A stretch of DNA of 52,617 nucleotides from an uncultured Chitinophagaceae bacterium (GTDB taxonomy: Bacteria; Bacteroidota; Bacteroidia; Chitinophagales; Chitinophagaceae): contig CALKVC010000149.1 of NCBI GenBank assembly GCA_937996595.1, forward strand, positions 1 through 52,617. Reading direction: 5' to 3'. The notes under the pieces were generated by a model. That model did no database searches and was not told the origin of the DNA. It was given only the letters and a program-made list of their open reading frames with translations. Position 1 is the first letter of the stretch. Each line of letters begins with the position of its first letter. The position numbers and the translations under genes are program-made. Below, one piece after another: positions 1 to 8,921 of this stretch.

Positions 1-1
1 G

Positions 2-88
2 CAGCGGAACCATAATCCGGCAGAAATATATGCAGGCTTACTTGTTGGTGCGGTTACACAGCTTGCTGCAGCCATGTTCATATTATAA
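2..88 (+). CDS. C-terminal end of a PAP2-like membrane protein (partial)
   Basis: Only the last 28 codons are inside the window; the frame runs from the left edge to a TAA at 86-88. The translation contains HNPAEIYAGLLVGAVTQLAA and ends in a hydrophobic segment. A His followed by an E-I/V-Y-G-G/A-hydrophobic-G pattern near the C-terminus is what I know from Bacteroidetes PAP2-superfamily (lipid phosphatase-like) proteins, where the His belongs to the last catalytic motif. With so little sequence the family is a guess; that a gene ends here is better supported, because a strong hairpin follows. Confidence 0.45.
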   Translation, partial: QRNHNPAEIYAGLLVGAVTQLAAAMFIL

Positions 89-466
89 AAATGAAGAAGC
101 CCCGTCCAATACCGGGGCTCTTCGTTGTCCTGTAGTGCCTAACAAAAAAATATTTCATATACCCTTTTCCAGGGTATTATTATCATAGTTTGGCCTTATT
201 ACATGGCCGTTTCAGTTATTATTCTTTACCAGTAAGATTTGAGGGAAATTTGCATCATATGCCCGGGTGGCATTGTTGGGTTAGCAGTTTTCTCATTCTT
301 GTGGTTTTCATAGTCAGTCCAAATCAGCAGCATTTGAATTGTAGTATATAAGCGTTTTTAAGCGGTTTTTATTGTGTTACACGCCGTTATACGCATAATT
401 TTTTTTCAGGCACATAACAGGTACGGTAACCCGAAGGAAAATACCTTGGGAAAATACACATGCTGT
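89..466. other. Intergenic region between the two convergent genes
   Basis: About 380 bp with no convincing gene. Besides the hairpin at 95-123 it contains a second small inverted repeat (ATACCC at 159-164 with GGGTAT at 172-177, followed by TTATTATC) that could act as another terminator. The rest is A/T-rich with no recognisable promoter or RNA. The gene on the right is transcribed toward this region, so both genes end here. Confidence 0.5.
95..123 (+). terminator. Hairpin terminator after the partial PAP2-like gene
   Basis: A G/C-rich stem (AGCCCCG pairing with CGGGGCT, extended by GA/TC pairs) with an 8-nt loop begins about 10 bp after the stop codon. The 3' side is CTTCGTTG rather than a clean U-run, so it is a moderate intrinsic terminator. 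Confidence 0.6.
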
Positions 467-1684
467 TCATCGTACAGGTCCGGGCCTTAATGTACGGTAA
501 GCGATATATGCGCTTAGCAGCATGAACAGGGAACCCAGCAGGAATGCGGATCCCGGGAAATGCACCGGTGCCCCCGGCTTTGTAAAATAGGAAAACAAAC
601 CTGTCATCAAAGGCGGGCCTGCAATGGATGTAAGGCTTATCATGCCTGCAATGATGCCCTGCAATTCACCCTGACCGTTAGCCGGTACATTTCCCGAAAT
701 GAGGGATTGTAAGGCAGGGCCGGTTATACCTCCCAGGCAATAGGGTATCAGGAATACAAACATCATCCAGCTTTTTGCGGCAAATGCAAAAAGTAATAAT
801 CCGAATGCATATAGTAAAAGTCCTGCGTAAACACTCTTCTCATTTCCAATCAACGGGTTTATCACCCTGATCAGACCTCCCTGCACCGCAGCTACCAGCA
901 AACCAACAACCCCCAGTGAAATGCCAATCATTTTCTCATCCCATCCAAAACGTTCGATAGTAAAATAACTCCAGTTGCTTTGTACGGCATGGGCCGCCAG
1001 GTAAACCAGGAACAATGAAAATAACAATCCCCTGATACCCGGGTACTTCGATACGCTCCTGAATGAACCCAACGGATTAGCACGTTTAAAACTGAATTTT
1101 CTCCTGTTGATCTCCGGCAATGATTCCGGTAAAATAAAATAACCATAGATACAGTTCAGAAAACTCAACCCGGCTGCAACCATAAACGGAACCCTTGGCC
1201 CGAACGAACCGAGCAACCCACCAATTACCGGCCCAATGATAAATCCAAGCCCGAAAGCAGCACCGATCATTCCAAAATTCTTTGCCCTGTTTTCTGCCGA
1301 ACTGATATCTGCGATATACGCCATCGCCGTAGTGATGCTGGCACCTGTTATTCCGGCTACGGCTCTTCCTACAAATAACCAGCTGATGGTAGGGGCAAAT
1401 GACAGGAACAGGTAATCCAGCGCAAATCCAAATAATGAAAATAATAAAACCGGCCTTCTTCCAAACTGATCGCTTAATCCGCCCAGTACCGGAGCAAAAA
1501 TAAACTGTATGATAGCGTAAGTGAAAGTAAGCAGGCCGCCATACCTTGACGCGTCACTGATATCGCCGTCAATCAATTGGAGGATCAGTTTTGGCAACAC
1601 CGGAAGAATCAGGCCTAACCCGGTAACGTCAATCATAAGCGTTATAAAAATGAAACGGATTGCTGCCTGCCTGTTATTTGCCAT
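467..1684 (-). CDS. TetA-type MFS drug/H+ antiporter
   Basis: A 405-residue polytopic membrane protein with about 12 hydrophobic segments, the size normal for 12-TM drug:proton antiporters. The N-terminus (FIFITLMIDVTGLGLILPVLP) and the loop-2 signature GGLSDQFGRRPVLL (motif A, G-x-x-x-D-x-x-G-R-R) are typical of the tetracycline-resistance (TCR/Tet) subfamily; a G-rich motif C-like stretch (GLGFIIGPVIGGLLG) lies in the fifth segment. It should export a small hydrophobic compound in exchange for protons in the inner membrane. Real substrates of chromosomal Bacteroidetes homologues are mostly unknown, so tetracycline resistance should not be assumed. The ATG at 1684 is used; a broken AraC-type regulator gene lies directly upstream. 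Confidence 0.9.
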   Translation of the reverse strand: MANNRQAAIRFIFITLMIDVTGLGLILPVLPKLILQLIDGDISDASRYGGLLTFTYAIIQFIFAPVLGGLSDQFGRRPVLLFSLFGFALDYLFLSFAPTISWLFVGRAVAGITGASITTAMAYIADISSAENRAKNFGMIGAAFGLGFIIGPVIGGLLGSFGPRVPFMVAAGLSFLNCIYGYFILPESLPEINRRKFSFKRANPLGSFRSVSKYPGIRGLLFSLFLVYLAAHAVQSNWSYFTIERFGWDEKMIGISLGVVGLLVAAVQGGLIRVINPLIGNEKSVYAGLLLYAFGLLLFAFAAKSWMMFVFLIPYCLGGITGPALQSLISGNVPANGQGELQGIIAGMISLTSIAGPPLMTGLFSYFTKPGAPVHFPGSAFLLGSLFMLLSAYIAYRTLRPGPVR

Positions 1685-1711
1685 AGCTCTTATTATGACT
1701 GTAAAATAGCA

Positions 1712-2083
1712 TCAAATTTCATACAATAGCTTATTTTTTTGACCCAGAAAGCGTGGGCCATTGCCCGATTGCAGATTGCCTAACCAATTTGCAAACTTAA
1801 CATACTGTTGGGTACTGCATTGTTCAAACATCACAAGATGCACACATGGATACATACACCCTTCATGTATTTGAATAATGAAAGACCTGCCCAGGTTTAA
1901 CAGGTACGTGTAACCGATATTTGGAAAAAGGATATCGGAAAAGCCACGTGGGTATTTTTCCCACAAATGATCAAATTTCGTTTGCCAGAAAAATTCAATA
2001 AAATGAGATAATGAAGCGGGAGGTTGCAACCTGTAATAATCGTTCTCAAAATGGTCGATATCGAAGAACTCAATATGTTGCAT
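1712..2083 (-). pseudogene. Truncated AraC-family regulator, N-terminal domain only
   Basis: The first ~65 residues (LSHFIEFFWQTKFDHLWEKY, then YPRGFSDILFPNIGYTYLLN) match the N-terminal sensing domain of a Bacteroidetes AraC-type regulator group in my memory: F-x-x-F-F-W followed by a G-F-S-D-x-L-F-P-N-x-G-Y-T-Y-L block. Full-length members are about 260-290 residues and end in two helix-turn-helix motifs. Here the reading frame loses all resemblance after about residue 70 and stops at 123, with no DNA-binding domain before the MFS gene starts 28 bp downstream. It is therefore best read as a remnant of a regulator that may once have controlled the adjacent exporter. It could also be a short stand-alone ligand-binding protein, which I consider less likely. 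Confidence 0.6.
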
Positions 2084-2084
2084 A

Positions 2085-2447
2085 TTATGGGCGCAGCGTG
2101 ATGGCTCCCCTTACGGAAGGGTGTTTTCCGCAATGATAACGTATGATACCAACGGTATCTTTTTTAAAATAGAATGAACTGTTTACTGCAATGGTACCTG
2201 AAAGTATTGCCGATGAGTCGTCACTTACTATGCTGTGCTCCTCATTAGTATCATTTACAAATGTAATGGATGAGCCGGTAGCTACTGTTATTACATCGGG
2301 TGTAAACCCATTGTCCTTTATCAGGATATAATTGGTAGGAAGCGTGCCGCCCTGTGCATCAAATAATTCATCCTCTCTTGAACATGATTGAAAAGCCAGG
2401 CCGGCCAGCAATAAGATAGACAATCCTCTCCAACATGTATTTTTCAT
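2085..2447 (-). CDS. Plastocyanin-like cupredoxin lipoprotein
   Basis: A 120-residue protein with a lipoprotein signal peptide (lipobox LAFQSC, Cys22) followed by a single cupredoxin domain. Copper-site residues visible are His in NEEHSIV and the C-terminal loop YHCGKHPSVRG, giving the Cys and second His. In plastocyanin-like proteins of this type a Met usually follows (C-x2-H-P-x-M); here that position is Val. The protein probably sits on the outer or inner membrane as a lipid-anchored electron carrier or copper-binding protein. Its stop codon lies 1 bp from the start of the regulator remnant on the same strand. Start ATG at 2447 fits the signal peptide. Confidence 0.8.
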   Translation of the reverse strand: MKNTCWRGLSILLLAGLAFQSCSREDELFDAQGGTLPTNYILIKDNGFTPDVITVATGSSITFVNDTNEEHSIVSDDSSAILSGTIAVNSSFYFKKDTVGIIRYHCGKHPSVRGAITLRP

Positions 2448-2518
2448 ATGTAGCCTTATATATGGGGCTGTAATTTACGAAAAAAGAAGAAAGTGCGCCC
2501 GGTTAAAGAGATTCAGGC

Positions 2519-3178
2519 TCACTTCCTTTTACTGAACCGGTAACTGCCGGGTTTCAATAATGGATGTTGTCCCTCCAGCCCTTCTTCATCCAGGGTAAGT
2601 GTAACACGGTCAAAATGAACATTCATCACCCCTCTTTCTATTTTAAATTCAAAATAATTGTGCAGTTTTAAGCTGTTATTGAACACATAGGTCTTTTCCG
2701 GACAAAATTCAAGCACCAGCTGGATGCTGTCAACTTCCTGGCGGGGAAAACTGATTTCACCGTTGGAATTGGTCACCCCTTCAACCTTGTTCTGGCCTGA
2801 AAACAAGATGGCAAAAACATGCGACCTCAGTGAAGGATTGGCTTCCATGATCCTGATGGTAACCCTGTCAACCTTATCAATCTTACTATCCAGCAACGAA
2901 AACTCATTCGTTTTTTCTTTTACACTGTTAAAAGTTACCGTATTGCCCTGTAGTTCCCACTTTCCTGAACCGGTACGGTCAAGCGCACCATATGAAAAGA
3001 AAAAATCAAAAGTGGAATCTTCATTTAATTTAAAACCTGAAGCCATTTCCATAACACCTTTCAAATAGTATTCCCCTGTAACGGTTTGGGTAAATTGTTG
3101 TGCTTGCATTGCAAAAAATGATAAGGTTAATAATAGAAAAAGTAAACAATTTTTCAATCCTGCAAGTAACTGTTTCAT
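2519..3178 (-). CDS. Secreted protein of unknown function
   Basis: A 219-residue protein with a clear signal peptide (MKQLLAGLKNCLLFLLLTLS, cleavage near AMQAQ). The N-terminal half (roughly 30-75) has the pattern GFKLNEDSTFDFFFSYGALDRTG...GKWELQGNTV, which resembles lipocalin-like or 'copper resistance NlpE-like' beta-strands where a response is described against a control. The second half (about 95-150) looks like a carboxypeptidase-regulatory-like beta-sandwich (TNSNGEISFPRQEVDSIQLV). No catalytic motif is visible. I do not recognise a named family. It is probably periplasmic, alone in its transcription unit. Confidence 0.7.
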   Translation of the reverse strand: MKQLLAGLKNCLLFLLLTLSFFAMQAQQFTQTVTGEYYLKGVMEMASGFKLNEDSTFDFFFSYGALDRTGSGKWELQGNTVTFNSVKEKTNEFSLLDSKIDKVDRVTIRIMEANPSLRSHVFAILFSGQNKVEGVTNSNGEISFPRQEVDSIQLVLEFCPEKTYVFNNSLKLHNYFEFKIERGVMNVHFDRVTLTLDEEGLEGQHPLLKPGSYRFSKRK

Positions 3179-3337
3179 GCTGGTTATTATTTCAGTTTAT
3201 TTTTGAACGGCATGTAAGAATCTACAGGTGGAAAAATGTAATGTAAATTAAGATAATATCAAATAATTGAACATCTTTCCGGCCAGTTAGTAAATAAATA
3301 TTTCCCCACAGCCGGGTAAGCTCCGTAGCCCTCTTCG

Positions 3338-3345
3338 TACATTTG
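3338..3345 (+). promoter_or_regulatory. -7 promoter box (TACATTTG) of the UvrD gene
   Basis: The sequence TACATTTG matches the Bacteroidetes primary-sigma -7 consensus TAnnTTTG exactly and ends only 4 bp before the ATG at 3350. With the usual start of transcription a few bases after the box, the mRNA would have almost no 5' leader. No good -33 TTG is seen at the standard distance. Confidence 0.55.
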
Positions 3346-3349
3346 CACA

Positions 3350-5674
3350 ATGCAGCAATATTTAAAGGAACTGAATGAACCTCAAATGGAAGCCGTTTTG
3401 CACAAAGACGGACCGATCATGATAATAGCAGGTGCCGGGAGCGGAAAGACTAAAGTGCTTACAACCCGTATCACACACCTGATGAGTGAACATAAGATTG
3501 ATTCATTTAATATCCTGGCGTTAACATTCACCAATAAAGCAGCGGCAGAAATGAAGGAGCGCATTGAGCGCACACTGGGGAATACAGAAGCCAGGAACCT
3601 GTATATTGGCACTTTCCATAGCGTATTTGCCCGTATCCTCAGGACCGAAGCCGGAAAAATAGGTTACCCAAACAATTTCACCATATATGATACCGATGAT
3701 GCCAAAAGTGTTGTGAAAACCGTTATCAATGAATTGAACCTGGATGACAAGCATTATAAACCCAATGTGGTTTATAATAGGATCTCAGCGGCCAAGAATG
3801 CGCTTATTGGCCCTGCAGAATATGCAAATGACTGGGCCCTGCAGCAGGAAGACAACCGGGCAAACCGGTCAGCAATAGCCCAGATATATGATGCCTACGC
3901 AAAAAGGTGTTTTAAAAATGGGGCCATGGATTTTGATGACCTGCTGTTCAAGATGTATATCCTGCTGAAAAACAACCCTGACGCTTTAAGCAAATACCAG
4001 CGAAAATTCAGGTATATACTCATTGATGAGTACCAGGATACCAACCCGGCGCAATACGAAATCATCAAACTGCTGGGGGCCATGCACGAAAATGTATGCG
4101 TGGTGGGCGACGATGCTCAAAGCATATACAGCTTCCGGGGTGCAACTATTGAAAACATCCTGCAATTTCAAAAAGATTATGAAGATGTGAAAGTGGTAAA
4201 ACTGGAACAGAATTACCGCAGCACGCAAAACATACTTCATGTTGCCAACGAAATAATCAGCAATAACAAAGGGCAGATCGAGAAAAAGCTGTTCACAGCG
4301 AAAGAAGAGGGTGAAAAGATAAAGCTGGTGCGGACCATGACCGACAATGACGAAGGTAAAATGGTTGCCGACTGCATACAGGAATTGAAACTGCGCAACC
4401 ACTTCTTCAATAAGGATTTTGCCATCCTTTACCGCACAAACGCCCAAAGCCGCAGTTTTGAAGAAGCGTTGCGGCGAATGGGCATAGCTTACAGGATTTA
4501 TGGCGGCATGAGTTTTTACCAGCGAAAGGAAATAAAAGATTTTATTGCATACCTGCGCATCATTGTAAACCCGAAAGACGAAGAAGCATTAAAACGAATT
4601 ATCAATTATCCGGCACGAGGCATCGGAAAAACTACCATTGATAAAGCCGTGCTCCTTGCAAATGAAAACAACCTCAGTTTCTGGGATATCCTTTCAAATG
4701 CAGCCATGTACGGATTCAGGGCAGGTACGTTAGAAAGCATTGATGGTTTTGTAACCATGATCAAAATGTTCCAGAGCGAACTCGCAAAGAAAAATGCGTA
4801 CGACCTTGCCGTGATTGTAGGCAAAAGCACCAATATCGTTAAAGAATTATTCAATGATAAAACGGTGGAAGGCCTGGCCCGCTACGAGAACGTACAGGAA
4901 TTACTCAACTCCATCAAAGAATTCATAGAAACACCCGCTAACCTGGAAGACGGTGAAGTGGGCGATAAAAGCCTGGGCAGTTACCTGCAACAGATTGTGT
5001 TGTTAACCGATTCTGATGACGACAAAGAAAACCAGGATGTGGTAAAGCTGATGACCATCCATGCTGCCAAAGGGCTTGAGTTCCCGGTGGTGTTTGTTGG
5101 CGGCCTGGAAGAAACCCTTTTCCCAAATGCCATGAGCATCAATACACGCGAAGAACTGGAAGAGGAAAGAAGGTTATTCTATGTGGCTATTACGCGGGCT
5201 GAAAAACATTTATTCTTAAGTTATGCGAATGCCCGTTACCGTTTCGGGCAACTGCAGCAAAATGAACCCAGCCGTTTTATTGATGAAATGCCGGAACAGC
5301 AAATAGACCGGAGCTATGCCGGCGGAGCTGCCAAAAATAATGCACAAACCGGCTGGGGACAAGGATCGGCATATGAACGCATGCACAGGGGATTTGGCAG
5401 CCACCAGTCTGCCACACAAAAAGAACAGAAACCGGCATATGCGGTTACGCCTGCCCGTTTGCCGGTGAAAGAGCATGTTCCTTCTGAGAATTTTGTTGCC
5501 AGTGATATCAGCAACCTGCAAGCCGGTCAAAAAGTGGAACACCAGAAATTCGGTTTTGGTGAAGTGGTAAAAATGGAAGGCGCCGCCCATAATCCAATTG
5601 CCACTATCCGTTTTGAACTGAACGGAGAAAAAAAGATCATGCTGAATTATGCCAAGCTTAGGATTCTGGAATAA
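3350..5674 (+). CDS. UvrD/PcrA-type superfamily 1 DNA helicase
   Basis: A 774-residue 3'-5' helicase of the UvrD/PcrA/Rep group, used in nucleotide-excision and mismatch repair and in removing proteins from DNA. All SF1A motifs are readable in order: Walker A GAGSGKT (28-34), Ia, II DEYQDTN (near 226), III VVGDDAQSIYSFRGA, IV QNYRST, V LMTIHAAKGLEFPVVFV (near 568), VI YVAITRAEKHLFLSYA. The C-terminal ~50 residues hold a Tudor-like module (GQKVEHQKFGFGEVVKMEG) known from PcrA/UvrD tails that contact RNA polymerase. Length is normal. Start ATG at 3350 is supported by the promoter box. Choosing between uvrD and pcrA names is not meaningful in this phylum. Confidence 0.95.
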   Translation: MQQYLKELNEPQMEAVLHKDGPIMIIAGAGSGKTKVLTTRITHLMSEHKIDSFNILALTFTNKAAAEMKERIERTLGNTEARNLYIGTFHSVFARILRTEAGKIGYPNNFTIYDTDDAKSVVKTVINELNLDDKHYKPNVVYNRISAAKNALIGPAEYANDWALQQEDNRANRSAIAQIYDAYAKRCFKNGAMDFDDLLFKMYILLKNNPDALSKYQRKFRYILIDEYQDTNPAQYEIIKLLGAMHENVCVVGDDAQSIYSFRGATIENILQFQKDYEDVKVVKLEQNYRSTQNILHVANEIISNNKGQIEKKLFTAKEEGEKIKLVRTMTDNDEGKMVADCIQELKLRNHFFNKDFAILYRTNAQSRSFEEALRRMGIAYRIYGGMSFYQRKEIKDFIAYLRIIVNPKDEEALKRIINYPARGIGKTTIDKAVLLANENNLSFWDILSNAAMYGFRAGTLESIDGFVTMIKMFQSELAKKNAYDLAVIVGKSTNIVKELFNDKTVEGLARYENVQELLNSIKEFIETPANLEDGEVGDKSLGSYLQQIVLLTDSDDDKENQDVVKLMTIHAAKGLEFPVVFVGGLEETLFPNAMSINTREELEEERRLFYVAITRAEKHLFLSYANARYRFGQLQQNEPSRFIDEMPEQQIDRSYAGGAAKNNAQTGWGQGSAYERMHRGFGSHQSATQKEQKPAYAVTPARLPVKEHVPSENFVASDISNLQAGQKVEHQKFGFGEVVKMEGAAHNPIATIRFELNGEKKIMLNYAKLRILE

Positions 5675-5695
5675 GCCAATATGTAAACTATTCAA

Positions 5696-6802
5696 TCAGC
5701 TTAATCCCCTGCCTCCCGTTGCCAGTGCATATACTTTTGGAATTGTTTTTCTTAAAACGGCTCCAACTAAAACACAGCAGGCAATAATGATGATTGGCAG
5801 TACTATGAAAGTAACCAGGCGCAGGTTGGGTACATTACTGAAATAAGTAAATGCGATACGTGTACAGTAATTGACAAGGGGAACATGCAAGGCATAAATG
5901 ATAAAAGCAAATGCTGTTAACCATACAAACCAGCAACGGCTCATGAAAAAACGAACCAGTTTATCGCATCCATACCAAACCGTTACCAGCCCGCTGAATA
6001 CGCATATTTTGTGCAATAAGGAAAGTATGATAAAGGATGTGGTATCCCAGCCAAACTGAAAAGCCAGGAATGTTTTTAATGCAGCGCTGAAGATGAATAC
6101 AGGCAACCATAATTTAAGTGACAGCCACCGGGGCACCTGTTCAATATTAAATGCAGATTTTTGGATTGCTATTCCCAGTGTAAAAAACAATAATCCCTCT
6201 CCTTCAATAAATATAAGTCCGAAAGTGGTAAGCCATAAAAATACAACGATCGGGAACCATATTTTGGGAATCTTCAAAACAGCTTTCAGCAACAACGGAT
6301 ACAATGCATTGTAAACAAGCAGGCTCCTGATGAACCAAAGCTGAAATGCCACAGGCGCCAGCGTCCAGCGCAACAAAATACCGGCAATTCCAATTTCTGC
6401 ATACGGCCTGTTATCGCCCAGTTGGTCTAACTGTGCCTGGCTTACCGCCTGTGCTGTAACCGGGTGTTGTTGCCATACAAACGTTAACCCCAATGCAACG
6501 GCACTCCAGATTAAATATGGGATTCCCAGTGTTTTCAAACGCTTCTTCATACGCAACCCGTATGGCTTTGCATCATGAGCTGCAAATAAGTACCCGGAAA
6601 TGATAAACAACATGGGTATACGAAAACGAAATATCCCGTTAGCAAGAAAATATTCTGTAAAAGCAGTTATGGTCATAGGTTCTTCCACAACTGTAAATGG
6701 CTGGAGATAGCTGTTTTCCAGATTATAGCCATGCACAAATACCAGCAACAGCATTGAAAGGAATGAATAGAACCTGAATTTACTGCTGATAAAATCATTC
6801 AT
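5696..6802 (-). CDS. Acyltransferase-3 family membrane protein
   Basis: A 368-residue protein with about ten hydrophobic segments, as expected for the acyltransferase 3 (OatA/NodX) family, which moves acyl groups onto surface polysaccharides or other extracytoplasmic acceptors. Visible marks are the first-helix His in LLVFVHGYN and the loop FRFRIPMLFIISGYLFA with the family's R-x-x-x-P-x-F-F/I-x-x-S-G-Y/F pattern, followed by the cytoplasmic K/R-rich turn RMKKRLKTLGIPYLIWSA. No SGNH esterase domain is attached. It converges on the helicase gene with a 21-bp gap. The acceptor cannot be inferred from context. Confidence 0.85.
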   Translation of the reverse strand: MNDFISSKFRFYSFLSMLLLVFVHGYNLENSYLQPFTVVEEPMTITAFTEYFLANGIFRFRIPMLFIISGYLFAAHDAKPYGLRMKKRLKTLGIPYLIWSAVALGLTFVWQQHPVTAQAVSQAQLDQLGDNRPYAEIGIAGILLRWTLAPVAFQLWFIRSLLVYNALYPLLLKAVLKIPKIWFPIVVFLWLTTFGLIFIEGEGLLFFTLGIAIQKSAFNIEQVPRWLSLKLWLPVFIFSAALKTFLAFQFGWDTTSFIILSLLHKICVFSGLVTVWYGCDKLVRFFMSRCWFVWLTAFAFIIYALHVPLVNYCTRIAFTYFSNVPNLRLVTFIVLPIIIIACCVLVGAVLRKTIPKVYALATGGRGLS

Positions 6803-6835
6803 GTTGTCACAAATTCAACAGCGTTTAAATATTCT

Positions 6836-7630
6836 TTAAAGGATTTTAGCAAAATAAACCAGTTTCCCTTTTTCACCAAATATGAACTCCTTACCATCAG
6901 CCTTATATATTGAAAAGGTCCATGAATCCCGTTCTGTGATGATTTTTATCTTACCCTGCTGGGTTACAAGCTGGCAATCCGCCGACTTTGTTATTCCGGA
7001 AACATAATACTGCACTTTCCCAAAAGCAATGCCATCATCATTCACCGTATTTATTTCAAGCGATTTTAATAGGGCTGTATTTCCGCCAACCGTACCCGGT
7101 TCAGCTTTCCTGTTGTAAATGAACCAGTTTCCTTTCAGGGTATGCATATCTGTTATAACCGGTTCTGTTATACTGTCTTTCCGGATAAGGTCCTTGCCAT
7201 ATTGCTCATAACTGAGGGTTTCACGCTTTTCCAATTCCCTGGTAATAGAATCATCCCTAATAATAAGCTTCTGTGCATCAAGAAAAAGGATGCGATATTC
7301 ATCGCCTGCAGCATACAACATATCGGGTGTTTCTATTTCCGCTTCACCGTTCATAGTCATCCGCATGCTGGTAATATCTTTAATCGTAACACTATTATCC
7401 CTGAATATCATCACCAGGCTGTCTGTAAAATCCACAGATTTTTTTGATTCAACCGATTCCCTTTTTATTTCCTGCCACTTGCCGTTCAGCTGGCTGATTT
7501 GATACCTGGCAGCCTCTTCACGCTTCAGCTCACGTTTCACTGGCTCCCCTTTTCTTTTCACTTTCTGGGCTGATGATACAAAGGGCAAACAGCTAAGACT
7601 TAAAATAATCATGAATGCTTTTGCTGGCAT
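6836..7630 (-). CDS. Secreted protein with two lipocalin-like repeats, unknown function
   Basis: A 264-residue protein with signal peptide (cleavage near SSAQK), then a lysine/arginine-rich linker and two related halves. Each half begins with an L-x-G-x-W motif (LNGKWQEIKRE near 48 and LKGNWFIYNRK near 165), typical of lipocalin-like domains in Bacteroidetes. The frame can be opened by a TTG one codon earlier; I choose the ATG at 7630. No catalytic residues are recognisable. It could bind a small hydrophobic molecule, but that is only family-level inference. It lies 33 bp upstream of the acyltransferase gene on the same strand and may be co-transcribed with it. Confidence 0.65.
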   Translation of the reverse strand: MPAKAFMIILSLSCLPFVSSAQKVKRKGEPVKRELKREEAARYQISQLNGKWQEIKRESVESKKSVDFTDSLVMIFRDNSVTIKDITSMRMTMNGEAEIETPDMLYAAGDEYRILFLDAQKLIIRDDSITRELEKRETLSYEQYGKDLIRKDSITEPVITDMHTLKGNWFIYNRKAEPGTVGGNTALLKSLEINTVNDDGIAFGKVQYYVSGITKSADCQLVTQQGKIKIITERDSWTFSIYKADGKEFIFGEKGKLVYFAKIL

Positions 7631-7775
7631 CAAATATTGTTTCTATAAAGATACTCCAATACCTTTATTCTACTTAAAAGCATTTTCCCTTCGCATTAGG
7701 ATGTATGTGCCTGTTATTCGTTACAGCAAAGCAGCAGCTTACTAAAACCTTTCTTTCCGGCACTTTGTACCTTTT

Positions 7776-8666
7776 CTACTTTTTCCTGATCTTATAAGTT
7801 TCAGTTATTTCGTCCAGTGTGAACTGTACAATATAATGTCCGGAAGAAAGGTCGCCCAGGTGAATATGCCCGTTGTTTACTCCCTGTGAGGCTGAGAGTT
7901 CCGAAACCAACACTGTTTTGCCAGATATATCGGTAATCTTTGCAATAAGGGTACCTGCTGTTTCAGCATTAAACTTTATCATAAGGTGCCCGGCTTCAGA
8001 TACAGGATTGGGCGAAATGGATGTAATTATCTTTAGCGGCACACCGTTTCTTTTATACAATTTTATCGGCGATAACTGCACTTTACCATCCTTATCTGTA
8101 ATCGCAATTTCGTAATACACGAATTTATCTGATCCGGTATACCCGATATCTGAAAATTTGTATATTCTTTCTGTAGTTGAATTTCCTGCAGCCGGAACTT
8201 TGCTTATTTCCGAGAAATTGAATGCATCTGCACTTCTCCGTATGGAAAAATAATCTGCATTTGTTTCCGATTGGGTAATCCAGGTAAGGTATGGCTTATT
8301 TGAACGGGAACTGATGCTGAACGCCGACAGTGTTACGGGAACCACCGGACTGGCAGTAAATGAAGCAGACATACCCAAACCATGAATATTGCAGTAATAC
8401 TGGTAATTGCCCGGTACCGTAACAGTATATTCAAAAAACTGGCCCGAACCTGTAAGATTGGGAGATAACCACTCCGTAGCACCGGCCGGAACAAATAATG
8501 ACTCGGAATTATGAAACCCGCTTGCCCATTGCCACCTGATTACATCCCCAACCACCACATTCAGGTTGGCAGGCGAAAACTGGAAGTTTGAAACCGTCAC
8601 GATATGGGTTAATGCAAATCCCTTTAATTGTGCCAGCAATAAAACAGAAAGTAAAATTTTTTTCAT
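7776..8666 (-). CDS. Secreted cupredoxin-like protein with type IX secretion C-terminal domain
   Basis: A 296-residue protein: signal peptide (1-18), a cupredoxin domain (about 20-105), a fibronectin-like stretch (about 110-205) and a C-terminal T9SS type A sorting domain (about 215-296). In the cupredoxin the copper ligands are present: His in ASGFHNS and the loop YYCNIHGLGM giving Cys, His and Met. The tail has the usual T9SS signature pieces SISPNPVSEAG, ITDISGKTV and LSSGHYIVQF, ending in a basic KIRKK. It should therefore be exported across the outer membrane by the Por/Gld machinery and either anchored on the surface or released. Unlike the lipoprotein cupredoxin at 2085, the axial Met is intact. 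Confidence 0.85.
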   Translation of the reverse strand: MKKILLSVLLLAQLKGFALTHIVTVSNFQFSPANLNVVVGDVIRWQWASGFHNSESLFVPAGATEWLSPNLTGSGQFFEYTVTVPGNYQYYCNIHGLGMSASFTASPVVPVTLSAFSISSRSNKPYLTWITQSETNADYFSIRRSADAFNFSEISKVPAAGNSTTERIYKFSDIGYTGSDKFVYYEIAITDKDGKVQLSPIKLYKRNGVPLKIITSISPNPVSEAGHLMIKFNAETAGTLIAKITDISGKTVLVSELSASQGVNNGHIHLGDLSSGHYIVQFTLDEITETYKIRKK

Positions 8667-8899
8667 GCAAATGAATTTAAAAGTTAAAAGATTGAATATG
8701 TTTATTTAATACTCAGTTACACGTACAGAAAATGCAATGTGTGCGGTTAACCTGGTATACGAAAAGCAAATAAATTCCGTTGCCTCGGCAGCTTACATTA
8801 GTTGAGGAAGTAAAACGGTTATATTTTCGAAATAAGAAATTAACCGCGGTTACGGGGTAATTTTAGGCTTAAAACAGAACCTTCTTCCCTAATATTGGT

Positions 8900-8907
8900 T
8901 ATTTTTG
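8900..8907 (+). promoter_or_regulatory. -7 promoter box (TATTTTTG) of the NifU-like gene
   Basis: TATTTTTG matches the TAnnTTTG consensus and lies 14 bp before the ATG at 8922. No matching -33 TTG is obvious. Confidence 0.5.
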
Positions 8908-8921
8908 TAACTGAATATTAA

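Noticed and set aside
467..1684. Acquired tetracycline-resistance gene
   Set aside because: The protein is TetA-like, but nothing around it indicates a resistance cassette and the remnant beside it is AraC-type, not TetR. Substrate cannot be inferred.
3986..4447. 153-codon open frame opposite the helicase gene
   Set aside because: Lies entirely against conserved helicase motifs; composition is that of a reversed coding strand.
5216..5695. 159-codon minus-strand frame across the helicase 3' end
   Set aside because: Shadow of the helicase C-terminus; no signal or domain pattern.
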